DNA of 64,000 nucleotides from Alphaproteobacteria bacterium UBA3773 (GTDB lineage: Bacteria > Pseudomonadota > Alphaproteobacteria > RF32 > CAG-239). The DNA is taken from the NCBI GenBank assembly GCA_002372275.1, contig DFFP01000013.1:1-64000 (forward strand), in the 5' to 3' direction. The notes under the pieces were generated by a model. The model ran no database searches. It saw only the letters and a list, made by a program, of their open reading frames with translations, and was not told the DNA's origin. Within the stretch, counting starts at the first letter, position 1, and every line of letters begins with the position of its first letter. Below are positions 7,465 to 16,476 of the stretch, one piece after another. A program made the position numbers and the translations under genes.

Positions 7465-8643
7465 ATGAAAAAAATTTTAGTTATCAACTCAGGATCTTCT
7501 TCCTTAAAATATCAACTTTTTAATGTGGATGGCGAGCAGTATGATGCCGTTGCCAAAGGTATTGCCGAGCGTATCGGAACAGACGGTGCAAACATTACCT
7601 TAAAAATCGGCGATAACAAACAAACAAAAGTTATTCCGATGCCAACACATAACGAAGCATTTAAGGCTGTGATTGATTTTCTCTTAAGCGGACCCTTAGG
7701 TGATATTAAAGAATTATCGGCTGTCGGACATCGTATTGTTCACGGCGGCGAAGTTTTTAAGCATTCGGTTAAAATCACTGATGACGTGATGGCTCAAATT
7801 AAAGAACTTGAAAGCTTAGCTCCTCTTCATATGCCGGCCAACATTGCAGGAATCAAGGCCGTTGAAGCATTATTGCCGGGCATCCCGCAAGTTGCTGTTT
7901 TTGATACAACATTTCATCAAAGCATGGCAAAAGAAACATTTATGTATGCCCTACCGCTGGAATGTTACACAAAATATAAAGTCCGCCGTTACGGTTTTCA
8001 CGGTATTTCGCATGATTATGTTTCAGGCGTTGCAGCTGACTTAATTGGTAAAAAAGGCAAAATTATCACATGCCATCTCGGAAACGGCGCTTCGATTTCA
8101 GCCATTGATAACGGAAAATGCGTTGACACAACGATGGGCTTTACCCCTCTTGCCGGTATCATTATGGGTACACGCTCCGGAGACATTGATCCGTTTATAC
8201 CGCTTTATCTTCAAAAGATACTTGGAAAATCTTCTGCCGAAGTTGATACATTATTAAACAAACAAAGCGGTATGCTTGGCATTTGCGGTGATTCTGATAA
8301 CCGAGATGTTGAAGTTCGTTTTGAAAAAGGCGATGAAACGGCAGTCTTGGCGATGAATATGTATGTTCACAGCATTGTCCATTATATCGGTGCTTACATT
8401 GCCGAACTCGGCGGTGTGGACGCTATTGTCTTTACGGCAGGTGTTGGCGAAAACGGTTCTATTTTACGCCGTTTGGTGATGGAAAAACTCGCTTATCTCG
8501 GAATTGGGATTAACGAAGAAAACAATAAAAAACGTGGTCAAACACTCGAAATTTCGACTCCTTCTTCCAAAGTTCGTGTATTTGTAATTCCGACAAACGA
8601 AGAATTGATGATTGCTAAAGACACCATGCGCTTGGCATTTTAG
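7465..8643 (+). CDS. ackA: acetate kinase
   Basis: AckA moves the phosphate of acetyl phosphate to ADP, giving acetate and ATP. Length 392 is normal. Key motifs are NSGSSSLKYQ at residues 7-16, GHRIVHGG near 92-99, VFDTTFHQ near 146-153, RRYGFHGISHDYV near 174-186 and TCHLGNGASI near 203-212 (acetokinase family signatures and catalytic region). The gene sits 21 bases after pta and ends at the bidirectional terminator at 8655-8698. With pyk nearby it suggests substrate-level phosphorylation as an important ATP source. Confidence 0.97.
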   Translation: MKKILVINSGSSSLKYQLFNVDGEQYDAVAKGIAERIGTDGANITLKIGDNKQTKVIPMPTHNEAFKAVIDFLLSGPLGDIKELSAVGHRIVHGGEVFKHSVKITDDVMAQIKELESLAPLHMPANIAGIKAVEALLPGIPQVAVFDTTFHQSMAKETFMYALPLECYTKYKVRRYGFHGISHDYVSGVAADLIGKKGKIITCHLGNGASISAIDNGKCVDTTMGFTPLAGIIMGTRSGDIDPFIPLYLQKILGKSSAEVDTLLNKQSGMLGICGDSDNRDVEVRFEKGDETAVLAMNMYVHSIVHYIGAYIAELGGVDAIVFTAGVGENGSILRRLVMEKLAYLGIGINEENNKKRGQTLEISTPSSKVRVFVIPTNEELMIAKDTMRLAF

Positions 8644-8654
8644 TTTATATTCAG

Positions 8655-8698
8655 TAAAAAAAAGAACCTACCGGCTAAACCGATAGGTTCTTTTTTAT
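8655..8698. terminator. bidirectional terminator between ackA and gapR
   Basis: Stem GAACCTA-CGG/CCG-TAGGTTC with one mismatch (8664-8690), flanked by eight or more A on the left and six T on the right. It can serve ackA on the plus strand and the convergent gapR on the minus strand. Confidence 0.85.
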
Positions 8699-8715
8699 AA
8701 TAACTTTTGTTTTAA

Positions 8716-8958
8716 TTACATATCAAGTGCTTTACGATAGGTATCAATCAAAAGTTCTTGTTCATCTCTGTCTGCCGCATCCATTTTTCTGAGTTTTAAG
8801 ATAGCACGCATAATTTTGACATCAAAACCTGCACTCTTTGCTTCAGCAAAAACTTCACGAATATCTGTTGAAATTTCTTTTTTATCTTCTTCTAATTTTT
8901 CGATTCTTTCGATAAGCGACCTTAATCTGTCACTTGCAATTCCGCCGACTTCAGCCAT
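8716..8958 (-). CDS. gapR: GapR family DNA-binding protein (DUF2312)
   Basis: GapR proteins are alphaproteobacterial nucleoid-associated proteins; in Caulobacter GapR binds overtwisted, AT-rich DNA ahead of replication forks. This 80-residue protein matches the family over its length: an N-terminal coiled coil (LRSLIERIEKLEEDKKEIST), then FAEAKSAGFDVKIMRAILKLRK and a C-terminal helix. I use the ATG at 8958: GGAG stands just upstream, and the 16 further residues possible from 9006 do not look like the family. Transcribed alone, convergent with ackA. Confidence 0.9.
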   Translation of the reverse strand: MAEVGGIASDRLRSLIERIEKLEEDKKEISTDIREVFAEAKSAGFDVKIMRAILKLRKMDAADRDEQELLIDTYRKALDM

Positions 8959-9076
8959 TTTTTTTCTCCATTTGTTATTAAATTTTAATAAAACGGAAAA
9001 TAACAAAAAAAAAAGTGTTTTACAAGTTCTATTTTAGGATTATATTGCACTCAAAATTCAAACAAAGGAAAGAATC

Positions 9077-10498
9077 ATGCCTCAAAATACCAGTACAAAA
9101 ATTTTAGCTACCATCGGTCCCGCCACATCTGATAAAGATATTTTAGAAAAACTGATTGATGCCGGCGCAGATGCTTTTCGTTTTAATTTTTCACACGGCA
9201 CACACGAAGAACACCAAAAGCGCTTCGAAATGATTCGTGAAATAGCAAAGCAAAAAAACAAACATATTTCCATTGTGGCTGATATGCAAGGACCGAAACT
9301 TCGAGTCGGAACTTTTCAAAAGGGTGAAATTACGCTCCAAAAAGAGCAAAGTTTTACGCTTGAACTTGAAGCGTGCATAGGTGATGAAAATCACGTTCAA
9401 CTCCCTCACCCCGAAATTTTTGCAGCGGTCAAAACAGGCGATAAACTTCTCTTAAATGACGGTAAAATTATTCTGGAAGTCACAGGTAAAGATTCTTCTC
9501 ACATCTATACAAAAGTTTTGGTTGAAGGTCCGCTTTCAGATCATAAAGGGGTAAATTTACCAAATATTAAGCTCCCGATTTCTGCCTTAACCCCAAAAGA
9601 TAGAAAAGATTTGGCTTTTGCTTTAGATTTAGGGGTTGATTGGGTCAGTTTATCATTTGTTCAAAAAGCAAGTGACGTACGCGAAGCAAAAGAACTGATC
9701 AACGGCCGCGCTTTGATTATCTCCAAGCTTGAAAAACCGAGCGCCATTGATGAACTCGATGAGATTATTTCGCTTTCTGACGCGATTATGGTCGCACGCG
9801 GTGATTTAGGCGTCGAATGTCCGCTTCAAACAGTTCCCGTTTTGCAAAAAAAGATTATTTCTGCCTGCCGAAAACAATCCAAACCCGTGATTGTTGCAAC
9901 ACAAATGTTAGAATCCATGATTTCATCTCCAACACCGACCAGAGCAGAAGTTTCAGACGTTGCAACAGCTGTATATGATATGGCTGATACGGTTATGCTT
10001 TCGGCCGAAACAGCTGTCGGTGCCTATCCGGTTGAAGCTGTTTCGATGATGCACCATACCATTGAAGAGGTTGAGCACGACCCGCATTATATTAAAATGC
10101 TGAGCAATAATCCGTCGCACTGTTGTGAAACAGAGTCTGAGGGAATCACATATGCCGCCAAAGAATTATCCGAAGTTTTGCAAAATGTGGTCGCAATTGT
10201 GACGTTCAGTAACTCCGGATTTACGACTTTTTCGATGGCAAAGGAACGTCCGGCTCTTCCGATTTTAGCTATCACGCCACATGACAATGTTGCGAATCGT
10301 TTAGCCATTGTTTGGGGGGTTCATGCCGTCACCGATGAAAAAGTGTTCCAAAATTTTGATATGATTGAAGAAATTTCAAGCAGACACATTCTTGAACTCG
10401 GCTATGGCAAAAAAGGCGACTGCATTATTACAACAGCAGGCTATCCGTTTGGTAAAACACACCAAACAAATATGCTTCATACGGTCAGAATTAAATAA
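9077..10498 (+). CDS. pyk: pyruvate kinase
   Basis: Pyruvate kinase transfers phosphate from phosphoenolpyruvate to ADP in the last step of glycolysis. The 473-residue length fits. The N-terminal TKILATIGPATSD, the RFNFSHGTHEEH segment, the catalytic-lysine region IISKLEKPSAIDELDEI, MVARGDLGVE and KPVIVATQMLESM are all present in order, then the C-terminal allosteric domain. An AAAGGAAAG ribosome site lies before the ATG. It is a single gene convergent with the small lipoprotein at 10508. Confidence 0.97.
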   Translation: MPQNTSTKILATIGPATSDKDILEKLIDAGADAFRFNFSHGTHEEHQKRFEMIREIAKQKNKHISIVADMQGPKLRVGTFQKGEITLQKEQSFTLELEACIGDENHVQLPHPEIFAAVKTGDKLLLNDGKIILEVTGKDSSHIYTKVLVEGPLSDHKGVNLPNIKLPISALTPKDRKDLAFALDLGVDWVSLSFVQKASDVREAKELINGRALIISKLEKPSAIDELDEIISLSDAIMVARGDLGVECPLQTVPVLQKKIISACRKQSKPVIVATQMLESMISSPTPTRAEVSDVATAVYDMADTVMLSAETAVGAYPVEAVSMMHHTIEEVEHDPHYIKMLSNNPSHCCETESEGITYAAKELSEVLQNVVAIVTFSNSGFTTFSMAKERPALPILAITPHDNVANRLAIVWGVHAVTDEKVFQNFDMIEEISSRHILELGYGKKGDCIITTAGYPFGKTHQTNMLHTVRIK

Positions 10499-10507
10499 AT
10501 ACGATCA

Positions 10508-10903
10508 TTATTCTTTCACAATGATTGTATATCGAACGCCCGGATCTCCTGTTGCGTCAAGCATCAGGAGATTTTCGTAGTTTCTTTTATAAAAACCGCG
10601 CAGTTCCACTTTGCCTGTTTCTTGAGCTTTATATGTAAAAATACGTCTTCCGCCGGCGCCAAGCATCGGTCCTTTTTTAGCGATAAACTCACTATTAACT
10701 TCAACAATGACATTTGATCTTTTCGGCTCGGTTAAAAATCCCCATGCATAGCCGGTTGTGGGGTTTTCAGGTAAATCAATCTTGAAAACTTCACCTTGCC
10801 TTAAATGTAGAGTTTTTCCGCTGTCTGTCTGCATAAGAACAGAACGCTCACAGGCAATTAACAAAAAACATAACAAAATCGCAAAAATTTTTCTCATCAC
10901 CAA
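10508..10903 (-). CDS. chagasin-like (I42 family) cysteine protease inhibitor lipoprotein
   Basis: A 131-residue protein with a lipoprotein signal (hydrophobic stretch ending LLIAC, Cys18). The mature part has the three inhibitor loops of the I42/chagasin family: NPTTGYAW at residues 47-54, a GAGGRRIFTY loop near 82-91 and a basic RGFYKRNYE loop near 102-110. Family members block papain-like cysteine proteases by inserting these loops into the active-site cleft. Membrane anchoring suggests a periplasmic or surface role, against either host or own proteases. A second ATG, two codons in, is equally possible as start. Confidence 0.8.
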   Translation of the reverse strand: MVMRKIFAILLCFLLIACERSVLMQTDSGKTLHLRQGEVFKIDLPENPTTGYAWGFLTEPKRSNVIVEVNSEFIAKKGPMLGAGGRRIFTYKAQETGKVELRGFYKRNYENLLMLDATGDPGVRYTIIVKE

Positions 10904-11062
10904 TCACCTCTTTTCTATTATAATATAGCATATTTTTGAAGGTAATACAAGCGTATTTGGCTTAAAATTATTCAATAGTTTCTCTAAAGTGCCTACTTTA
11001 CATTTTTCAGGCAATGGTATACCTTAACAAACAAATTGACTTTAATTTAATGGAGATCAGTA

Positions 11063-13234
11063 ATGCGCGATGTTGTTCGCTTTCTTTTAAGATGTTTTTT
11101 TAAACTCACCAAAGTTCGTTTTGAAATGCGCTTTGATTTATCAGAGCTCCCAACAAAAGGTGTTTATATTTCAAATCACGTTTCGCTTGTTGACCCGATT
11201 GTGTTGTTTGCATTTTTGCCCGGCAATCCGATTTTTGCACTTCATGGTCAGCTTTATCGTAACTATTGGGTTCGACTACTGATGAAAACGGCAGACATTA
11301 TGGAATACGGCAATTTAGACGTTCCGGATATCAAAAACTTAATTGAAAGCGTCAATTCAGGCAGACTTTGCATGATTTTTCCTGAAGGACGCATGACCAC
11401 CAACGGAAATATCATGAAAATTTATGAATCGGCCGGCTTAATTGCCGACAAAACGGATTCGCCTGTGATACCGATTTGGATTAACGGTTTACAATATTGC
11501 CATTTTTCAAACACAAAAGGCAAATTGCCTCACCGCTACTTTCCTAAAGTCAAAATTGTGGTTGATAAACCGCGTCCGTTAAAACTTAAAGATAATTTAC
11601 GCCATGTGCGTAATCATATTTCAAACGAAATTTATATGATTATGCGCGAGCAAATGTTCGAATCGATGTATGATCCGAAACAAACCGTTTTCACGCAACT
11701 GATTAAAGCTTCAAAAATTCACGCAAAACGTTGCTTCGGATTTAAGCGTCCGTATATTATGGAAGATATCACACGCAAACCCAAGAGTTTTAAGGATATT
11801 ATGCTTGCTTCCTATGCTTTGGGGCGTTATTTTTCAAAAATTTCAGAACTTCACGAACCTGTTGCCGTCTTTTTGCCGAACTCGGTTGCTGCCATGTGTA
11901 CCTTTTTCGGGCTCAATGCTTACGGTCAAGTTCCTGTGATGGTCAACTTCAGCACAGGCACACAAAATGTTGTGACCGGTCTTAAAACCGTTTTAGCCAA
12001 AAAGGTTATTACTTCGCGTACATTTATCAAAAAAGGCGGCTTTGAAGAAATGATTAAAGCTATCAAAGAAGCCGGTTTTGAAGTGATTTATTTAGAAGAA
12101 GTCGCCAAAAAGATTTCCGTATTTGCAAAAATTTTGGCTTTTCTTTCCTATAAAGTCAAATATGTTCCTTATAAAGCAACGCCTGATGACAGCGCCGTTA
12201 TTTTATACACTTCAGGCTCTGAAGGTGCACCGAAAGCTGTTGTTCTTTCAAACAGAAACGTTATCTCAAATGTTTGGCAGATTGCCACTTTTGAAACCGT
12301 GAACAAAAGCGATGTGGTCTTAAATTCCATGCCGATTTTCCACTCGTTCGGCTTGGTTCTCGGCACACTGTATTCGCTTTATCAAGGCGCAAAAGTCTTT
12401 TTATATCCCTCACCTTTGCATTTCAGGGTGATTTCAGACTTGCTTTATGAACTGGGCGCCACCGTGATGATTGGCACGGACACATTTTTCAGAAGTTATG
12501 CCAAAATTGCTCACCCGCTTGACTTTAACTCGCTTCGTTTGTGCTATGCCGGAGCCGAAGGGGTTAAACTGGATACACGTAACATCTTAAACGAGCGCTT
12601 GGGTGCACGCTTAATGGAAGCGTATGGTTCCACCGAATGTTCGCCTGCCATTGCCGGTAATAACATGGTCTTTAACAAGTTCGGCACGGTCGGCAAACTT
12701 TGCCCCGGCATGATTTGTCGTTTAGACAAAGTTGATGGCATTGAAAACGGCGGAGAGCTCGTTGTGAAAGGTCCGAATGTGATGAAGGGTTACATTTTTG
12801 CCGATAATCCGGGCGTTTTGGTGCCGCCCGAAGACGGATGGTATCACACGGGCGATGTGGTTGAAATTGATGATATCGGCTTTATAAAAATTAAAGACCG
12901 CATCAAACGTTTTGCCAAAATCGGCGGTGAAATGGTTTCATTAAAGGCTGTTGAAAATATGATTAACCGCGCCTTTGAAGGCAAAGAAGATTTTGCATGC
13001 GGTGTTGTTTCCGTTCCGCATGAACGCAAAGGCGAGCAAATCATTGTGGTCACCAATGAAAAGAGTTTAACACTTGATAAAATAAAAGAATTTATCAAAC
13101 AAAACGAATATCCGGAGCTTTATACCCCGCGTCAGATTTTATATCGCGATAAAATCCCGACATCGGGCACCGGCAAAGTCGACAATGTGACTTTGAAAAA
13201 AGAAGTGATGGAAGAGCTTAAAAACGCAGGATAA
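11063..13234 (+). CDS. aas: bifunctional acyltransferase/acyl-ACP synthetase (Aas-like)
   Basis: A 723-residue fusion. Residues about 1-200 form a PlsC-type 1-acylglycerol acyltransferase with the HX4D motif at 39-44 (NHVSLVD) and FPEGRMT near 115-121. Residues about 230-715 are an AMP-forming ligase with LYTSGSEGAPK near 381-391, the AYGSTECSP motif near 528 and the lysine-containing TSGTGKVD near the end. This order matches E. coli Aas, which re-acylates lysophosphatidylethanolamine at the inner membrane using an acyl-ACP it makes itself. The LplT transporter that often accompanies Aas is not present here. The hemolysin III gene follows by six bases. Confidence 0.88.
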   Translation: MRDVVRFLLRCFFKLTKVRFEMRFDLSELPTKGVYISNHVSLVDPIVLFAFLPGNPIFALHGQLYRNYWVRLLMKTADIMEYGNLDVPDIKNLIESVNSGRLCMIFPEGRMTTNGNIMKIYESAGLIADKTDSPVIPIWINGLQYCHFSNTKGKLPHRYFPKVKIVVDKPRPLKLKDNLRHVRNHISNEIYMIMREQMFESMYDPKQTVFTQLIKASKIHAKRCFGFKRPYIMEDITRKPKSFKDIMLASYALGRYFSKISELHEPVAVFLPNSVAAMCTFFGLNAYGQVPVMVNFSTGTQNVVTGLKTVLAKKVITSRTFIKKGGFEEMIKAIKEAGFEVIYLEEVAKKISVFAKILAFLSYKVKYVPYKATPDDSAVILYTSGSEGAPKAVVLSNRNVISNVWQIATFETVNKSDVVLNSMPIFHSFGLVLGTLYSLYQGAKVFLYPSPLHFRVISDLLYELGATVMIGTDTFFRSYAKIAHPLDFNSLRLCYAGAEGVKLDTRNILNERLGARLMEAYGSTECSPAIAGNNMVFNKFGTVGKLCPGMICRLDKVDGIENGGELVVKGPNVMKGYIFADNPGVLVPPEDGWYHTGDVVEIDDIGFIKIKDRIKRFAKIGGEMVSLKAVENMINRAFEGKEDFACGVVSVPHERKGEQIIVVTNEKSLTLDKIKEFIKQNEYPELYTPRQILYRDKIPTSGTGKVDNVTLKKEVMEELKNAG

Positions 13235-13240
13235 ACATAT

Positions 13241-13891
13241 ATGGCGGCAATTATCAGGAAATATACGCTCGGTGAAGAAATTTTCAGCAGCATCGTTCAT
13301 GGTATCGGGATTGCTTTCGGTGTTGCCGCGCTGACGGTTTTGGTTACGCTTACCTCAATTTATGCCAACGCTTGGGCTATTGTGGCAACGGCAATTTTCG
13401 GCGCGAGCATCATTATCATGTATTCTGCTTCCACCATATATCATGCCGTTCCATACGAAAAAGCCAAAAAAATCTTAAAAAAATTTGATCACATTTCCAT
13501 CTATTATTTAATTGCCGGAAGCTATACGCCGTTTTTATTGGTACCCTTACGTGGCCAGGCAGGTTGGGTCATTTTCACAATCATTTGGAGTGCCGCTTTA
13601 ATCGGAACATTACTCAAACTTACACTTCCGACAAATGGTGCAAAGCTTTGGTCTGTCGGACTATATCTTTGCATGGGCTGGGCAGTCGTTATTGTTTCAA
13701 AACAGTTATTCAGCGTTTTACCGACCTCAAGTATTGTATTTTTAATTTTGGGCGGACTTTCGTATACTTTAGGAATTTTCTTTTATCTTTGGAAAAGCAA
13801 AAAATACACTCATTCGGTTTGGCACTGTTTTGTGCTTGTCGGTACAATCATGCACTTTTTTGCCGTTTTATTCGGCTGTGTATTTATCTAA
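13241..13891 (+). CDS. hemolysin III / TrhA family membrane protein
   Basis: A 216-residue protein with about seven membrane helices, of the hemolysin III (PAQR-related) family. The family signature is clear: GEEIFSSIVHGIGIAFG near residues 11-27, STIYHAVP near 67-74, FDHISIYYLIAGSYTP near 87-102, and a C-terminal SVWHCFVLVGTIMHFF with the two metal-binding histidines. Family members are linked to membrane energetics and lipid homeostasis; cytolysis is documented for only a few. It lies six bases after aas and is probably co-expressed, which fits a membrane-lipid theme. Confidence 0.9.
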   Translation: MAAIIRKYTLGEEIFSSIVHGIGIAFGVAALTVLVTLTSIYANAWAIVATAIFGASIIIMYSASTIYHAVPYEKAKKILKKFDHISIYYLIAGSYTPFLLVPLRGQAGWVIFTIIWSAALIGTLLKLTLPTNGAKLWSVGLYLCMGWAVVIVSKQLFSVLPTSSIVFLILGGLSYTLGIFFYLWKSKKYTHSVWHCFVLVGTIMHFFAVLFGCVFI

Positions 13892-13910
13892 AGATTTGAG
13901 AATGTATTTT

Positions 13911-14810
13911 TTAGCGATACCGAAGTGTAAAAGTGTTTTTCCCCGAAACAAGCGAAGCCGCCTCATCAACAGTTAAAATCCTTTTTCCTTTAAGCCCGAT
14001 AAGTTTGCCGTCTTTATTATAAACCGCAACCGAACCGTCAGAATTGTGCACGTATTTTGTTAATCCTGAATTGCTTGAATAGCGCGCAACCATTCGCCCT
14101 TTTTCATCGTAGGTGATGATATTCCCATTCTCATCTTTTTGTGATAAGCGCTCGCTTGCCCCCTTTTTTACGCTATCTGAAAAATTTTGATAATTGTCAT
14201 AAATTTCATCAATATTTCCATTTGAATCATAAACATAATAAAGTCCGTCTTTATGCTCATAAGATGCAATGGATACTTTTCTGCTGGATCCGTTATTATT
14301 CTTGTTGCAATTATTTATTTGAGAAACTGGACAATAGATGTTTCCATATGAGTGATAAAATACTGATTCACCCCACTCTGTTACATTTTCAGGAATTACC
14401 AAACTGTTAATTTGATTTTCTTTACTGCTCAGCCTTGCAAAAGCCGCATCACCTATTTTTGTAAGGGTTGAAGGTAAAGATATCGAAGTTATATTGCCGG
14501 TACTTAAATACCAATTATGAAGAAAATGTGGCTGTAAAGACGTAATACCTTCTTCTACAACCACATTATGAATTTGTGAAGATATACCTATCCAAGGCGT
14601 AGTTGAATTCACCATATTTTGATACATATCACCTGTTCCGGAATATGTCATCGTATGCGTTGAAGCATCAAATCTTGCCGTACAATTTTCCCCGCATGGC
14701 CAACAGTTTTGCTCGCCGTTTTGACAATCACTATCCGCCTTTACCTCTCCTAAAAAACCTAAAGTTAACCCCGTTACAAGGCTATAAAATAAAATGCGAT
14801 TCGTTTTCAT
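13911..14810 (-). CDS. secreted BspA-like leucine-rich-repeat protein
   Basis: A 299-residue exported protein. The signal peptide ends near GEVKADS. Residues 28-60 include a cysteine-rich start (CQNGEQNCWPCGENC) and a beta-rich TMTYSGTGDMYQ segment. Then come LRR_5/BspA-like repeats, for example ITSLQPHFLHN and SLPSTLTKIGDAAFARL. The C-terminal part has short Y-x-x-x-G turns (YVYDSNGNIDE, ITYDEKGRMVARY, AVYNKDGKLIGL) resembling YD/RHS-type repeats. BspA-like proteins are often surface adhesins of gut bacteria; that role is inferred. A GGAG site precedes the ATG. It converges with trhA. Confidence 0.7.
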   Translation of the reverse strand: MKTNRILFYSLVTGLTLGFLGEVKADSDCQNGEQNCWPCGENCTARFDASTHTMTYSGTGDMYQNMVNSTTPWIGISSQIHNVVVEEGITSLQPHFLHNWYLSTGNITSISLPSTLTKIGDAAFARLSSKENQINSLVIPENVTEWGESVFYHSYGNIYCPVSQINNCNKNNNGSSRKVSIASYEHKDGLYYVYDSNGNIDEIYDNYQNFSDSVKKGASERLSQKDENGNIITYDEKGRMVARYSSNSGLTKYVHNSDGSVAVYNKDGKLIGLKGKRILTVDEAASLVSGKNTFTLRYR

Positions 14811-14837
14811 GCTTTTTCTCCTTTATTTCCTTTAAAA

Positions 14838-14875
14838 CGTCATTGCGAGCGAGTAAAACGAGCGTCGCAATCTAT
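14838..14875. repeat. CGTCATTGCGAG-type dispersed palindromic repeat
   Basis: The sequence begins CGTCATTGCGAGC and contains the outer inverted repeat ATTGCGA/TCGCAAT. This motif is well known as a high-copy intergenic repeat in many bacterial genomes, including Alphaproteobacteria. Only this one copy was noticed in the window. It lies between the BspA-like gene and the upstream terminator. Confidence 0.65.
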
Positions 14876-14885
14876 TCAAAACAAT

Positions 14886-14917
14886 AAAAAAAACACTTTG
14901 AAAAAAAATCCAAAGTG
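14886..14917 (-). terminator. terminator on the minus strand upstream of the BspA-like gene
   Basis: Stem CACTTTG/CAAAGTG (14894-14917), followed on the minus strand by eight T (14893-14886). No annotated gene ends here, so it must end either a small RNA or an attenuated leader that starts to the right. Confidence 0.7.
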
Positions 14918-15070
14918 GGAGTCAACAAAAGCTGTAACAACTCAGCCGAACTTATTCGTGCAATAAATGCCTTATTTCATCCACTCCCAAAAAAGGAGTC
15001 ATGTTGTTATAGTGTTTTGTTGAACACAACAAGCCATCGGCTTATCAATTTTATTGTGCCACGAATCAGA
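14886..15070 (-). ncRNA. candidate small RNA or attenuated leader
   Basis: This fills most of the 342-base gap between the BspA-like gene and murF. Minus-strand reading gives several possible stems, such as ACTCC/GGAGT around 14985-15002 and GTTGTGTT/AACAC around 15006-15030, and ends in the clear terminator at 14886-14917. There is no convincing open frame and no recognised family (not 4.5S RNA, RNase P RNA or tmRNA). The right-hand end is a guess, because no strong minus-strand promoter is visible. Confidence 0.3.
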
Positions 15071-15104
15071 TAAAAAGTCCACCAAAATTTTTTAAAACTT
15101 GAAT

Positions 15105-15118
15105 GTTTATTAATAAAC
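15105..15118. promoter_or_regulatory. perfect 14-bp palindrome in the murF promoter region
   Basis: GTTTATTAATAAAC is a perfect inverted repeat between a possible -35 (TTGAAT, 15099-15104) and a TATAAT-like element (15124-15129). Its position suggests a repressor site, but the AT-rich context makes chance occurrence possible. Confidence 0.35.
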
Positions 15119-15152
15119 CCGCTTTATAATTCCTTTTGATAAGGAGTATAAA

Positions 15153-16475
15153 ATGGAACTGACAACAAACGAACTCTTTGAGTTATTTCAAATTAAAAGT
15201 ACACTTAATAATATAAAAATTTCATCAATTTCAACTGATAGTCGAAAAATTCAAGAAAACGACGTTTTTATTGCCATCAAAGGCGAACAATTTGACGGGC
15301 ACGATTATGTCAAAGAAGTCATCCAAAAAGGCGCCCTGTTGGCTGTTGTTGAACACAAAATAGAAGATGTGCCTCTCGAACGGCAAATCATCGTTTCATC
15401 TTCTCTTGAGGCATATGGCAAAATCGGAGCTTATATGCGTTCTAAATTTAAAGGAACCGTCATCGGTTTAACGGGAAGCGCCGGCAAGACCACAACCAAA
15501 GAAGAACTCAAATTTTTACTTTCTCATTTTGGCAAAACATATGCCACCACCGGCAATCATAACAATTTTATCGGGGTTCCTCAAAGTTTGTGTGAGATTG
15601 ATTTAACAGCTGATTACGCCATCATTGAAATGGGAATGAGTGCACAAGGTGAAATCGAAAAACTTGTCAGTTACGTCAAACCCGATATTGCGCTTGTGAC
15701 AAACGTGTTTCCGATGCATATCGAATTTTTAAAAACAATTGAAAACATTGCACGCGCCAAAGCTGAAATTTTCTCTGCCCTCTCATCAAATGGTATTGCC
15801 GTGATCAACGCAGATACAAATTGCAGTGATATTTTAGAAAGCATTGCATCCGAGCATACAAATCATATCTTTTTGTTTGGTAAAAATCATTTACCGAATG
15901 TTCCTTTTCAAACACAAGACCCCGGTGAAAACCATTTTTATAATGCGCTTGCCTGCCTTAAAACAATTGAGGCTTTAGGTCTTGATGTTCAAAAAGCCGC
16001 CACCTTTATCAAAGATTTCGGTCCTTTAGAAGGACGCGGCAAAAAACACCTTTTACATCTTTCAAAAGACGCCACATATACTTTAATCAACGACAGTTAT
16101 TCAGGTCAGCCCGAGGCAATGAAACTGGCTGTAAAAGCTCTTGATTTGATGCCGCATCATGGGCGCAAAATTGCGGTTCTCGGCAAAATGGCAGAACTCG
16201 GCGATTTTTCAAAAGAAGCGCACCGACAAATCGGTGAAGTGGTTTCAAAAACAAACATTGATATTGTGATCGGTGTTTGTGAAGAGATGAAAGACATGCT
16301 CTCCCTTTTGCCCCAAACCATCAAACAATACTATTTTGAAAGCAAAGACGGTCTCGCGCAATTTTTATTAAATGAACTCTTGCAAAATGATGATATTTTG
16401 CTTATAAAAGGGGCAAGATATTCAAGCAAGCTCTATATGGTTGCGGATGAGCTGATTAAAAAAGGAACGTTATAA
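15153..16475 (+). CDS. murF: UDP-N-acetylmuramoyl-tripeptide--D-alanyl-D-alanine ligase
   Basis: MurF adds D-Ala-D-Ala to the UDP-MurNAc-tripeptide, the last cytoplasmic step in making the peptidoglycan peptide. The 440-residue protein has the N-terminal Mur domain (ISTDSRKIQENDVFIAIKGE, near 26-45), the P-loop GLTGSAGKTTTKE near 104-116, the TGNHNNFIGVP segment specific to MurF near 131-141, and the C-terminal NDSYSGQPEAM near 312-322. An AAGGAG site lies before the ATG. It heads a run murF-nrdR-nusB-def with gaps of only one to five bases. It stands apart from the usual mur cluster. Confidence 0.96.
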   Translation: MELTTNELFELFQIKSTLNNIKISSISTDSRKIQENDVFIAIKGEQFDGHDYVKEVIQKGALLAVVEHKIEDVPLERQIIVSSSLEAYGKIGAYMRSKFKGTVIGLTGSAGKTTTKEELKFLLSHFGKTYATTGNHNNFIGVPQSLCEIDLTADYAIIEMGMSAQGEIEKLVSYVKPDIALVTNVFPMHIEFLKTIENIARAKAEIFSALSSNGIAVINADTNCSDILESIASEHTNHIFLFGKNHLPNVPFQTQDPGENHFYNALACLKTIEALGLDVQKAATFIKDFGPLEGRGKKHLLHLSKDATYTLINDSYSGQPEAMKLAVKALDLMPHHGRKIAVLGKMAELGDFSKEAHRQIGEVVSKTNIDIVIGVCEEMKDMLSLLPQTIKQYYFESKDGLAQFLLNELLQNDDILLIKGARYSSKLYMVADELIKKGTL

Positions 16476-16476
16476 A

